This document shows positions 18,184 to 26,543 of a stretch of DNA of 64,000 bases, piece by piece. Position numbers and translations under genes: made by a program. Positions within the stretch are counted from its first letter, which is position 1. Each line of letters starts with the position of its first letter. Source of the stretch: CAYRWR01 sp964428015 (GTDB taxonomy: Bacteria; Spirochaetota; Brevinematia; Brevinematales; CAYRWR01); contig CAYRWR010000003.1 in NCBI GenBank assembly GCA_964428015.1, forward strand, positions 62,001-126,000, given 5' to 3'. The notes beneath the pieces are model-generated. The model was given only the letters and a program-made list of their open reading frames with translations. It did not search any database and was not told the origin of the DNA.

Positions 18184-19896
18184 ATGCAGAAGATACAAAA
18201 AAAAGCCCGCCGTTATTTTGCCCAGGATATGGATGTCACCCGCTGGGATGAACTCAAGCCCCTGCTGGAGGAACTGGTGAAGGAAGCACTGCCGGATGTC
18301 CCCGCCCTGGAGCGCTACCTGGAAAAAATATCCGAACTGAGCGGTATCCTGGAAGAAGAAATGGCCTGGCGCTATATCCGCATGACCTGCCATGCCGACC
18401 AGGAAGAATACAGCAACGCTTTTAATACTTTTTACAGCGAGATCATCTCTCCCTACAAGGAATACGGCCACGCTTTCAATAAAAAATATTATGACCACCC
18501 CCTGCGCGGCCAGCTGCCTCCGCAACGCTATGCCCTCTATGACAAGCTGGTGTCCAATCATATCGAACTGTTCCGGCCTGAAAACATCCCCCTGCAGAAT
18601 CAGGAGCAGGAGCTGTCCAATCAGTACGGCGCCCTGATGTCAGCCCTGACGGTAAACTTCAGGGGTGAGGAAAAAACCCTGCCCCAGTTGGGTGTCTACC
18701 TCAAGGACCCCGACCGCTCGGTACGGGAAGAAGTCTGGAGATTGATGCAGGAGCGTGTGGCCCGGGAAAGGGAACCTCTCAATAAATTATTCGATGAGCT
18801 TAAAACCGTGCGGGTGCAGGAAGCCAAAAACGCCGGTTTTGACAACTACCGGGATTATAAGCACCAGGCTATGGGTAAGTTTGCCTATACCCCTGCCCAG
18901 CTGGAGGAATTCCATGCATCGGTCCAGGCTGTGGTAGTGCCTTTTCTGCGGGAACTCAACCGGGAACGCCAGGAAAAGCTGGGTGTGGATACCCTGCGCC
19001 CCTGGGACCTGGCGGTAGACACCGACGGCAAGGTCCTCAAGCCATTCAGCAGCGCGGAAGAACTATACCAGGGCTGCCGGGATATCCTGGGGTCGGTCCT
19101 GCCTGACTTCGGAGACTGGCTGGAGAGGATGAAGATCTCGGATCTTCTGGACCTGGACAACCGCAAGGGCAAGGCCCCGGGCGGCTATAATTCTCCCCTG
19201 CATGAAACGGGGGCCAGCTTTATCTTTATGAACGCGGTGGGTCTGCACCATGATGTCACCACTCTGCTGCACGAATCGGGACATGCCCTGCACGCCTGGT
19301 ATACCGCCGATGAGACCCTGGATGAGTACCAGTCCCCCCCCATGGAAGTAGCTGAGCTGGCCAGTATGAGCATGGAGCTCCTGTCCATGCCGCATTGGGG
19401 CCGCTTTTATCCTGACGAGGCTGACCTGCGCAAAGCCCGGGTGGAGCAGCTGGAAGGTACGGTCAAACTGCTGCCCTGGATCATGATTGTGGACGCCTTT
19501 CAGCACTGGATCTACACCCATCCCGACCACACAGTGGAAGAAAGGGAAGCCTATTTTGTGGAGCTGCTCAACCGCTATGATACCGGGGTCGACCACAGCG
19601 GACTGGAGCACCTGCGTCCCACCCAATGGCTGAGGCAGCTGCATATCTTCGAAGTGCCCTTCTATTATATAGAATACGCTATGGCCCAGCTGGGTGCCCT
19701 GGCCATCTACAAAAACTACCGGGAAAAAGGAGCCGCGGCCCTGCAGGGTTACCAGGACTTTATGCGCCTGGGCTACCAGAAGAGCGTACCTGAAATCTAC
19801 CGCGCCGCGGGAATCCGTTTTGAATTCAGCCGGGACTATATCCAGGGGATACTGGACTTTGTGAAAAATGAGCTGGAGCTGATCAAAGGGGCCTGA
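18184..19896 (+). CDS. M3-family oligoendopeptidase
   Basis: A 570-residue cytoplasmic zinc metallopeptidase of the M3 (oligoendopeptidase F/thimet) type, which cleaves short peptides during peptide turnover. The active site is seen directly: HESGH at residues 363-367 in TLLHESGHALH supplies two His ligands and the catalytic Glu, and Glu391 in EVAELASM fits as the third ligand. Length matches the family (about 560-600), and there is no signal peptide. ATG is preceded by GGAG and an extended -10. It lies 89 bp upstream of the acyl-CoA ligase gene, which has its own promoter. It is the gene nearest the palindrome axis, so its natural upstream region is uncertain. The exact peptide specificity cannot be read from sequence. 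Confidence 0.94.
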   Translation: MQKIQKKARRYFAQDMDVTRWDELKPLLEELVKEALPDVPALERYLEKISELSGILEEEMAWRYIRMTCHADQEEYSNAFNTFYSEIISPYKEYGHAFNKKYYDHPLRGQLPPQRYALYDKLVSNHIELFRPENIPLQNQEQELSNQYGALMSALTVNFRGEEKTLPQLGVYLKDPDRSVREEVWRLMQERVAREREPLNKLFDELKTVRVQEAKNAGFDNYRDYKHQAMGKFAYTPAQLEEFHASVQAVVVPFLRELNRERQEKLGVDTLRPWDLAVDTDGKVLKPFSSAEELYQGCRDILGSVLPDFGDWLERMKISDLLDLDNRKGKAPGGYNSPLHETGASFIFMNAVGLHHDVTTLLHESGHALHAWYTADETLDEYQSPPMEVAELASMSMELLSMPHWGRFYPDEADLRKARVEQLEGTVKLLPWIMIVDAFQHWIYTHPDHTVEEREAYFVELLNRYDTGVDHSGLEHLRPTQWLRQLHIFEVPFYYIEYAMAQLGALAIYKNYREKGAAALQGYQDFMRLGYQKSVPEIYRAAGIRFEFSRDYIQGILDFVKNELELIKGA

Positions 19897-19925
19897 TCAG
19901 GGTAAAAAATCTTCCTATCCTGACT

Positions 19926-19961
19926 TTGCAATAAATTCCCGGGAGATATATACTGGGAATT
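19926..19961 (+). promoter_or_regulatory. Acyl-CoA ligase promoter and candidate operator
   Basis: TTGCAA (19926-19931)-N17-TATACT (19949-19954), 31 bp before the ATG. AATTCCC (19934-19940) and GGGAATT (19955-19961) form a 7-bp inverted repeat with 14 bp between, so a dimer bound there would cover the spacer and -10. Genes of this class are often controlled by fatty-acid-responsive repressors; that link is inference. Confidence 0.6.
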
Positions 19962-19985
19962 GAGCCTGAAAAACAGGAGGATGTT

Positions 19986-21638
19986 ATGTTAAAGCAGAAT
20001 TTTATCCAGACTATCACCGATTCTATAAATAACCACTGGGACCGGCCCGCCGTGTCGGACTATGAGTCGGGAGGCTTCACCTACGCGGAAGCAGCCCGGG
20101 AGATAGCCCGTCTGCATGTGCTGTTTTCCCATCTGGGGCTCAAGAAAGACCATAAAGTAGCCCTGCTGGGACGCAATTCGGCGCGCTGGGCCATCACCTA
20201 CCTGGCTGTGATCACCTACGGGGCGGTCATTGTCCCCATTCTCCCCGATTTCCTGCCCGATGATGTCCACCACATCGTCAATCATTCCGACTCTCATCTG
20301 TTCTTTGCCCTGGAGGAGCTGCTCCTCAAGCTGGATAAGAAAAAGATGCCCCACCTGGCGGGGATATTCCGCCTGGATGACCTCAGCCTGGTGCACAAAA
20401 AAACCGGGGATATCAGTAAATTTATGGAAAAGGCGGAAAAAGACATCCTGAAAAAAACCGGCCCGGAACTGGCGCGGGGGAAAGTCAGCTACCCGGCCCG
20501 GAAAAACAGCGATCTGGAATCCATCGTGTACACCTCCGGCACTACCGGTTTTTCCAAAGGGGTGATGCTGCGCCATAACAGCCTCATGGCCAATGTCCAG
20601 TTTGCCATGGAAAACATCCCGCTTAAGCCGGGGGACACCATACTGTCCTTCCTGCCGGTGTCGCATTCCTTCGGCTGTGCTTTTGAGTTTCTCTATCCCT
20701 TTTCTTCTGGCTGTCACATCACCTTTCTCAACAAGATGCCTGCTCCGGCGGTGCTGATCAAGGCCTTTTCTGAAATCCGGCCCGGCCTGATCCTGTCGGT
20801 ACCTCTGGTGATCGAAAAGATCTATTTTAAAAAAATCCTGCCTAAAATATCCAGCCCTGTCATGAAAATACTGCTGGCTCTGCCCGGGATCAACAGCCTG
20901 CTGTTTAAAAAAGTCCGTTCCAGCCTGATGGACACCTTCGGCAATAATTTTGTGGAAATCATTGTGGGGGGCGCGGCTTTTAACCCTGAGGTAGAGAAAT
21001 TTTTACGCCGCATAGGCTTCCCCTTCACGGTGGGCTATGGTATGACCGAATGCGGGCCGCTCATCTCCTACGCCTCCTGGAAGACCTATGCCCCCGGCTC
21101 AGTAGGCCGGGTGGTGCGGACCCTGGATATCCGCATCGACAGCTCCGACCCGCAGCAGGAGGTGGGTGAGATACAGGTCAAAGGAGAAAATGTCATGGAC
21201 GGCTACTATAAAAACCCCGAAGCCACCAAGAGCGTCTTTACCAAAGATAAATGGCTCAAGACCGGGGACCTGGGTATCATCGACCAGGCCGGCAATATCA
21301 CCATCAAGGGCCGCAGTAAGACCATGCTGCTGGGCTCAGGGGGACAGAATATCTATCCCGAAGAAATCGAAGCCAAGCTCAATATCCTGCCCGCGGTGGC
21401 TGAATCCCTGGTGGTGGAAAAAGACAACCGGCTCATCGCCCTGGTCTACCCCGACATGGAAGTGGTGGACAAAGAAAAAATCAGTGAAGCCCACCTTTCC
21501 CGGATGATGGAGGACAACCGTAAGCATCTCAACGAAAAACTCCCCGCCTACAGCCGCATTGCAGAGATCAGGATCGTCCCGGAAGAGTTTGAAAAGACCC
21601 CCAAACGGTCTATCAAGCGCTACAAGTACACCCTTTAG
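19986..21638 (+). CDS. AMP-forming long-chain acyl-CoA ligase
   Basis: A 550-residue adenylate-forming enzyme that couples ATP, a fatty acid and CoA to give acyl-CoA, AMP and pyrophosphate, acting in the cytoplasm at the inner membrane. Visible signatures are the phosphate-binding loop YTSGTTGFSKG (182-192), GYGMTE (350-355), TGD (426-428) and the GRSK...GQNIYPEEIE stretch near 442-462 that leads into the mobile C-terminal domain. Size and motifs fit the FadD/FAA long-chain group better than acetyl-CoA synthetases. Start: ATG with AGGAGG six bases upstream, behind a near-consensus promoter. No beta-oxidation genes are adjacent, so use for lipid synthesis or fatty-acid salvage is equally possible. 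Confidence 0.93.
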   Translation: MLKQNFIQTITDSINNHWDRPAVSDYESGGFTYAEAAREIARLHVLFSHLGLKKDHKVALLGRNSARWAITYLAVITYGAVIVPILPDFLPDDVHHIVNHSDSHLFFALEELLLKLDKKKMPHLAGIFRLDDLSLVHKKTGDISKFMEKAEKDILKKTGPELARGKVSYPARKNSDLESIVYTSGTTGFSKGVMLRHNSLMANVQFAMENIPLKPGDTILSFLPVSHSFGCAFEFLYPFSSGCHITFLNKMPAPAVLIKAFSEIRPGLILSVPLVIEKIYFKKILPKISSPVMKILLALPGINSLLFKKVRSSLMDTFGNNFVEIIVGGAAFNPEVEKFLRRIGFPFTVGYGMTECGPLISYASWKTYAPGSVGRVVRTLDIRIDSSDPQQEVGEIQVKGENVMDGYYKNPEATKSVFTKDKWLKTGDLGIIDQAGNITIKGRSKTMLLGSGGQNIYPEEIEAKLNILPAVAESLVVEKDNRLIALVYPDMEVVDKEKISEAHLSRMMEDNRKHLNEKLPAYSRIAEIRIVPEEFEKTPKRSIKRYKYTL

Positions 21639-21647
21639 GCCCCTGGT

Positions 21648-21676
21648 TTGCAATCCTGACCGGTCTATAGTAGAAT
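21648..21676 (+). promoter_or_regulatory. DUF481-TPR operon promoter
   Basis: TTGCAA (21648-21653)-N17-TAGAAT (21671-21676), starting 10 bp after the ligase stop. GGTCTA (21662-21667) and TAGACC (21678-21683) form an inverted repeat around the -10, a possible operator. Confidence 0.6.
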
Positions 21677-21696
21677 GTAGACCCTAAGGAGGCACC

Positions 21697-22440
21697 ATGC
21701 GCAAATCTCTGCTGCCGGCCCTGATGCTGCTGGCCCTGACTCTCCCCCTGGCTGCCCAGGAAGAAGAAGACAAACGGGTACAGGGAGAGGTCAAATGGAG
21801 CAATAAACTGGCTGCCGGTTTTTCCCTGACCAGCGGTAACAGTGAGCTGCTCAATCTGACCGCCGGACTCTCCATCAACCGCAACAAGATGTGGGTCAAT
21901 GAATTCGACTTTAAGACCGATGTGGACTGGCGTACCGACCAGGGCGTCAAGACCTATCTCAAACTCACCGGAATGTTCCGCTACGGGCACAGCTTCACCC
22001 GCAAGGTCTACGGTTTTGTGGGTATCAGCGCCCTGAGCGACTATTCCTCACTGATCGATTACAATCTCTATCCCAACCTGGGAGTAGGCTACTGGTTCTT
22101 TGATACCAAAAAGATAAAACTGATGAATGAACTGGGCAGCGGATACACCTACTATGTTTATCATGACCAGACCGTGTCCCAGAGCTTCACCCTGTACTAC
22201 CGTTTCTTTGTGGAATGGAAGGTCTGGGAGAATGTGACCTGGAGCGACAGTTTACGCTTCCGCCCCTCCATCCCCCAGTGGGAAGATTTTCTGATCAACA
22301 ATATCTCCACCATCAAAGTGCTGATCCGTAAAGACCTGTCCCTGCTGCTCACCCATAAACTGAGCTACGATAATATCCCCGCGGTGGGCGCGGAAAAGAT
22401 GGATATCACCTTTACCACAGGCCTGGAATGGAAATTCTAA
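21697..22440 (+). CDS. DUF481 outer-membrane beta-barrel protein
   Basis: A 247-residue exported protein. Residues 1-20 are a typical signal peptide (MRKSLLPALMLLALTLPLAA). The mature part alternates polar and aromatic residues in beta-strand fashion and ends in WKF, as barrel proteins commonly end in an aromatic residue. The GFSLTSGNSELLNL segment near 40-53 matches the start of the DUF481 (YdiY, salt-induced outer-membrane protein) family. The molecular role of that family is poorly defined. AAGGAGG lies upstream of the ATG. The TPR gene begins inside its last codons, so translation is coupled and the two proteins probably work at the same envelope site. Confidence 0.87.
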   Translation: MRKSLLPALMLLALTLPLAAQEEEDKRVQGEVKWSNKLAAGFSLTSGNSELLNLTAGLSINRNKMWVNEFDFKTDVDWRTDQGVKTYLKLTGMFRYGHSFTRKVYGFVGISALSDYSSLIDYNLYPNLGVGYWFFDTKKIKLMNELGSGYTYYVYHDQTVSQSFTLYYRFFVEWKVWENVTWSDSLRFRPSIPQWEDFLINNISTIKVLIRKDLSLLLTHKLSYDNIPAVGAEKMDITFTTGLEWKF

Positions 22441-23249
22441 AAACAGGCCTGATCCTGCTCAGCCTATGCCTGCCCCTGCAGGCGACCACACAGAACCTCC
22501 CCCGGGAGTATCTGGCCGTACAAGCCCATCCCCACTCCCCCCGTGCCCTGAGCAGCCTGGGCATGTATTATTACCGGGCGGGGGCCTACCGGGAAGCACT
22601 CCAGCTGTACCTGCTGGCTGAGAAAGAGGGGGGCCCCAGCGGATTTCTATACCAGATGCAGGGCCGCTCCTGGCAGAAGCTGGGCCGCCCCGACCTGTCC
22701 CTGGAGCCACTCGAAAAAGGCCTCAAGCTGTCGCCCCATGATGCCTGGCTGCATTCCAGCCTGGCCCAGTCCTACTACCTGCTGGGGCGCTATCAGGACT
22801 CCCTGGAGTCATGGACCCAGGCCCTGCGCTGGGGCAAAAAAGACCCCTCCAGCCTCAGTTTCACCTATAGCGCCATGGCTAAATGCTACCGGGAGATGAA
22901 CGCCTGGGACAGCAGCCGGGAATATTTTGAAAAAGCCGCCGCGTACCGGGACGGTTTCTGGATACATTACGAATGGGCCGGCCTGTGGCAGGACAGAGGC
23001 GATCCGGAACAGGCAGCCCTGCAGTACCATATGGCCAGGAAACTGGAGCAGGAAGTGGAAGAGCAATTCCGTATCCTGGTCCGGGAAAAAGAAGCCCGCG
23101 CCTGGTTTGACGCCGCCTGGGAAGCCCGGTCCCGGCAGGATTGGGCCGGAGCGGGGAAATTTCTGCAGCGCATACTGGAGGATGAAGCCCTCAGTGACAC
23201 CGCCGCAGCGGAAAAAGCCCGCTTCTGGATAGTGAGGATACCAAGATAA
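22428..23249 (+). CDS. Exported TPR-repeat protein
   Basis: A 273-residue protein with a hydrophobic leader (about residues 1-20) followed by roughly five tetratricopeptide-like helix pairs. Repeats such as ALSSLGMYYYRAGAYREALQ and AWLHSSLAQSYYLLGRYQDS carry the A/G-Y-L-G spacing of the family. TPR arrays are protein-binding scaffolds; no enzyme motif is present. The gene starts 13 bp before the end of the DUF481 gene and is probably translated by re-initiation. A periplasmic scaffold for the outer-membrane partner is the simplest reading, but nothing in the sequence names the ligand. Confidence 0.84.
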   Translation: MEILKTGLILLSLCLPLQATTQNLPREYLAVQAHPHSPRALSSLGMYYYRAGAYREALQLYLLAEKEGGPSGFLYQMQGRSWQKLGRPDLSLEPLEKGLKLSPHDAWLHSSLAQSYYLLGRYQDSLESWTQALRWGKKDPSSLSFTYSAMAKCYREMNAWDSSREYFEKAAAYRDGFWIHYEWAGLWQDRGDPEQAALQYHMARKLEQEVEEQFRILVREKEARAWFDAAWEARSRQDWAGAGKFLQRILEDEALSDTAAAEKARFWIVRIPR

Positions 23250-23328
23250 CGAATTGAGCTATGCGCGAGGCGGTAGCCTGGAGCCGGCCAAGCCAGCGGG
23301 AATTTCCTGACGAATATATAAAGATTTA

Positions 23329-23385
23329 CATCATCCAATAATAAAATCGAAGTGCTTTTTACTCGGGTTTTATTATTGGATGATG
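23329..23385. terminator. Long hairpin between convergent genes, right copy
   Basis: An 18-bp perfect inverted repeat (arms 23329-23346 and 23368-23385) with a 21-base loop, placed between the TPR stop codon and the stop of the AT-rich lipoprotein on the other strand. It is unusually long and AT-rich for an intrinsic terminator. Confidence 0.5.
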
Positions 23386-23404
23386 CTTTTTTACGACTAT
23401 ATTC

Positions 23405-23968
23405 CTATGGGATGAAAAAGAAAAAATCTTTTGTTTTTTTATTTGTCACAGAAAGATAGTTTATCACTCCAGTATTTAAGTTGGAGTAAATTTTTTTATA
23501 ATTTGTCTTTGCACTAAATAAAACTAATTCTTTATTCTGTATTCTTCTGTTCAATTCCTCTTCAAGTTTAATAAAAATACCTTTATCCTTACTATTCGAT
23601 ATTTTATCAATTTCCTTCCAACTTTGTACAGAATAATTGGTTTTAGATTTATCATGAGCTTCAATTTTAAAATAATTATTGTTATAATAATAAAAAGTTC
23701 TGTCTTGTATTCTTTCTTTGAACTCCAAATGTGAAAACTCATCATCAGCAATATAATATAAGATGTTCAAACCTTTTTCTTTTTGTATTTGAGTGATTAT
23801 TAAAATGTTACCACCATAATTAATTATCCCATTATCTGTATAAGCAAACAATTTGAGTACTGATCCTTGTGTTTCATACTGAAGAGGTGTCTTACTTACT
23901 TTATCACAACTTGATAAAATTATAAATATGCTTACCAATATCAAAGTGAATCTAACAATTTTTTCCAC
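23405..23968 (-). CDS. AT-rich putative lipoprotein, possible immunity partner
   Basis: A 187-residue protein starting at GTG, with AAAGG upstream. Residues 1-20 are a hydrophobic leader ending in a lipobox-like ILSSC, so the mature protein is probably lipid-anchored. The rest is rich in Lys, Asn, Tyr and Ile, reflecting very AT-rich codons unlike the GC-balanced genes on both sides. I do not recognise the family. It lies 15 bp after the orphan frame 23984-24457. A small membrane-anchored protein directly downstream of a possible toxin tip is a common arrangement for immunity genes, but here that is inference from position only. Confidence 0.66.
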   Translation of the reverse strand: MEKIVRFTLILVSIFIILSSCDKVSKTPLQYETQGSVLKLFAYTDNGIINYGGNILIITQIQKEKGLNILYYIADDEFSHLEFKERIQDRTFYYYNNNYFKIEAHDKSKTNYSVQSWKEIDKISNSKDKGIFIKLEEELNRRIQNKELVLFSAKTNYKKIYSNLNTGVINYLSVTNKKTKDFFFFIP

Positions 23969-23983
23969 CTTACTAACCTACCT

Positions 23984-24457
23984 TTATGGATTTATTCGTG
24001 TTTTGTAATAATTTAACCATTTATCTTTTGCTTTTTTTGGCTGTTTACGTAAAGTTTCATTACTAAATAATGTCCCAAAATACTCAAATTGAAATTGAGC
24101 TATTAACGGATCGTCGAAATAAGTTTTTACATCTGAATTATACATTAGCATTGCAACAGAAGCCTCATATTGTCCATATCTAATCTCATCATAAGCATTT
24201 ATTAAATCTATAGTTGTAGATAATATGCCTCCTGCTTTTTCAAGACCAGACTTTACTGAAAAATATCCATATAACTCTAAACTATCTGCTACTTCATCAA
24301 GTATGGAATCTTCTGTAAAACCAAAAACATCCATTCTTTCATTAGGACTTACTATTTCATTCCAAAATTCTCCAAGCACGTAATCTTCTCTACTGACTTT
24401 ATATCCTAAGTTCCAACCAGCCGTTCTAATACCTAAATTTATTAACCTCTTATTCAA
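23984..24457 (-). CDS. AT-rich orphan protein, possible toxin-tip remnant
   Basis: A 157-residue frame beginning at TTG (complement of 24455-24457), with an in-frame stop just upstream and no clear ribosome-binding site. It contains no transmembrane helix, repeat or catalytic motif that I recognise. Codon use is strongly AT-rich, as in its downstream partner. The abrupt start at the edge of repeat-laden non-coding DNA suggests a truncated 3' gene end, as left when the C-terminal module of an Rhs-like or other polymorphic toxin is displaced. It could equally be an intact small acquired gene with a start I cannot see. Confidence 0.5.
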   Translation of the reverse strand: MNKRLINLGIRTAGWNLGYKVSREDYVLGEFWNEIVSPNERMDVFGFTEDSILDEVADSLELYGYFSVKSGLEKAGGILSTTIDLINAYDEIRYGQYEASVAMLMYNSDVKTYFDDPLIAQFQFEYFGTLFSNETLRKQPKKAKDKWLNYYKTRINP

Positions 24458-25103
24458 AAATCTTCACTTAAAATGGAATTCATAGACAAACAAAAAACAG
24501 AAATGTTAAGTCCAGAGATCCTTCACTTCGATGCCCTATCGCTTACTCAGTACAAGCACTTCGTTCAGGATGACAACTATTTGTCAGTACCCAAGCCACA
24601 TGTAGAAAACCCGAGCCCGGGACATCTACAGAATAGACTTGCTCACCACAAAGTCTCTCGTACGCCCTCTGATGCCGAAGCACATTGCGAGGTAAATGAC
24701 ACCCCAGCCTGCACCCCTGAGGGTGACCTACCCTAGCCTACACCCCTCCGCAGCGAAGCGAAGGACATTACCCCGATTCCTGCCATTATCGTGTCGTACC
24801 AACATGGCATCATGGGCGCTAGTAAGGCCTTTCTTTTGGAGCTTTTCTTTGGGCCAGCAAAGAAAAGCGGAAACCCGACTCCGTTCGGCCAACGGAACCC
24901 GTCCCCCCGACCAGGGGACAATTGTTTAAACGGCGTAGCCAACGAATCTGTTTCGCCCAACAGAAAAGTCCTCCCCGACCAGGGGACAGGCATCTCTACC
25001 GCGTAGCGAACTCCTTTTAGTCAACAGATAAAGTCATCCAACCCTAGGCGAAATCCTACACGGACACCGAAAAAAAAGACCAGTCCCCTTTACCCCTGCG
25101 GAG
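24458..25103. repeat. Repeat-rich non-coding stretch, right copy
   Basis: Reverse complement of 10998-11643, between the AT-rich island and the mnmE stop codon. It carries the same paired 15-mers and 18-mers, an 11-bp-stem hairpin and the CACTTCGTTCAGGATGACA phrase. Short open frames are present but look like repeat translations, with no ribosome-binding sites or family features. Confidence 0.7.
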
Positions 25104-26480
25104 CTATTTCCCAATACAGAACCTGGAAAAAATCCTGTCCAGTATGGCCTCATGATCACTCTTCCCGGTGACTTCCTCCACAAAGGTGCGGGCCTGGCGC
25201 AGGTCAGCGGCCACAAACTCTTCACTCATACCCTGGTCCAGGGCTGCTATAGCTTTGGCTACCCGCCCTTCGGCCTGGCGCAGGAGGTCCTCCTGGCGGA
25301 TATTGGCCAGCATCACTTCCTGCTCGGGGTCATGTCCCAGGGAAAAATAAAAGTCCCGTATAGCCTGCTCCAGCGCGGGGATACCCTCGCCGGTGAGGCT
25401 GGACAGACGCAGTACGGATTGGTTGGTACGGGAGATTATTGCGGCAGTATCCAGCACGGCAGGCAGATCAGTCTTAGTCAGGATGAACAGATTGCCCTGA
25501 GGAGGCAGCTCCTCCATTAAGGCCTGATCCTCAGGGGAGAGAGGCCGGCTGGCATCGATGAGCAGGAGCCGAAGATCGGCCTGTTCCAGCACCCGGCGGC
25601 TGCGCTCTACCCCTTTCTGCTCCACTATATCAGCAGACTCCCGGATACCAGCGGTATCCTGCATTCGTACCGGGATGCCCAGGATATTGAGTTCATCCTC
25701 CACCACGTCCCGGGTAGTGCCGGGGATGTCCGTCACTATCACCCTGTCCTCACGCAGCAGGGCGTTCATGAGACTGGACTTGCCGGCATTGGGGGTGCCT
25801 ACCAGAGCCACCCGCATCCCTCCGGACAGTATCCGTCCGGCCCGGGCAGTGGACAGCAGGCCGTTCAGTCCCTGGGAGATATTCCGCAGACGCTCCCGGA
25901 TACGGTCCTGGTGTTCAAAGTCCAGCTCTTCATCGGAGTGGTCTATAGCTACTTCCAGCAGGGACAGGGCGTCCAGGATCTGGTCCTGCAGGCCGGATAG
26001 TATCCGGGATAGCCCTCCCTCCAGACGGCTCAGGGCCTGCACGCGGGCATAGCGGGTATGAGCCCGGATGAGGTCATTGACGGCTTCGGCCCGGGTGAGA
26101 TCCATTTTATCATTGAGATAGGCCCGCTGGGTGAATTCCCCCGGAGATGCCATACGCGCCCCCCGGGTGATGAGCAGCTCTATGATCTCCCGGAGCAGCA
26201 GTGGATTGCCGTGACCGGAAATCTCCACCACCTCCTCTCCGGTGTAGGAGTGAGGCGCGGGGAAGACCGTCACCAGCACATCATCCAATACTTCGCCGCT
26301 GTCAGGCTGAATGAGCCGTCCGTGTACAGCCTGCCGGGGCGGGTAGTCTCTCAGGGCCCGTTTTGCCTGAAAGCAGGGGCTGACCACATTTACCGCGTCT
26401 TTTCCAGACAGGCGGATCAGGCCGACCGCGCTTTCCGCGGGACTGGTGGCCAGGGCTATGATGGTATCCGGATTATACAT
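25104..26480 (-). CDS. mnmE: tRNA modification GTPase MnmE
   Basis: With MnmG, this enzyme installs the carboxymethylaminomethyl or aminomethyl group on wobble U34 of certain tRNAs. The 458-residue protein shows the expected order: a folate-binding TrmE-N domain (1-120), a long helical domain and an inserted G domain near 220-375. The G domain has GTPNAGKSS (228-236), DTAG (275-278) and TKTD (335-338). The helical domain resumes and ends in FCIGK with the essential Cys455. The start at the ATG giving MYNPDTI fits the family; an in-frame ATG 12 bp upstream abuts the terminator and lacks a ribosome-binding site. The gene lies behind the yidC terminator with no obvious promoter of its own, so it may depend on read-through. 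mnmG is not nearby. Confidence 0.95.
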   Translation of the reverse strand: MYNPDTIIALATSPAESAVGLIRLSGKDAVNVVSPCFQAKRALRDYPPRQAVHGRLIQPDSGEVLDDVLVTVFPAPHSYTGEEVVEISGHGNPLLLREIIELLITRGARMASPGEFTQRAYLNDKMDLTRAEAVNDLIRAHTRYARVQALSRLEGGLSRILSGLQDQILDALSLLEVAIDHSDEELDFEHQDRIRERLRNISQGLNGLLSTARAGRILSGGMRVALVGTPNAGKSSLMNALLREDRVIVTDIPGTTRDVVEDELNILGIPVRMQDTAGIRESADIVEQKGVERSRRVLEQADLRLLLIDASRPLSPEDQALMEELPPQGNLFILTKTDLPAVLDTAAIISRTNQSVLRLSSLTGEGIPALEQAIRDFYFSLGHDPEQEVMLANIRQEDLLRQAEGRVAKAIAALDQGMSEEFVAADLRQARTFVEEVTGKSDHEAILDRIFSRFCIGK

Positions 26481-26495
26481 CTCTTCTCTCATTAA

Positions 26496-26523
26496 GAAAA
26501 GCCCCGCTGAAACGGGGCTTTTC
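26496..26523. terminator. yidC terminator, right copy
   Basis: An 11-bp perfect GC-centred stem with 6-base loop and T-tract, between yidC and mnmE. No promoter is visible between it and mnmE, so partial read-through could set mnmE expression. Confidence 0.85.
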
Positions 26524-26543
26524 TGATATTTTTATCTCATTCC

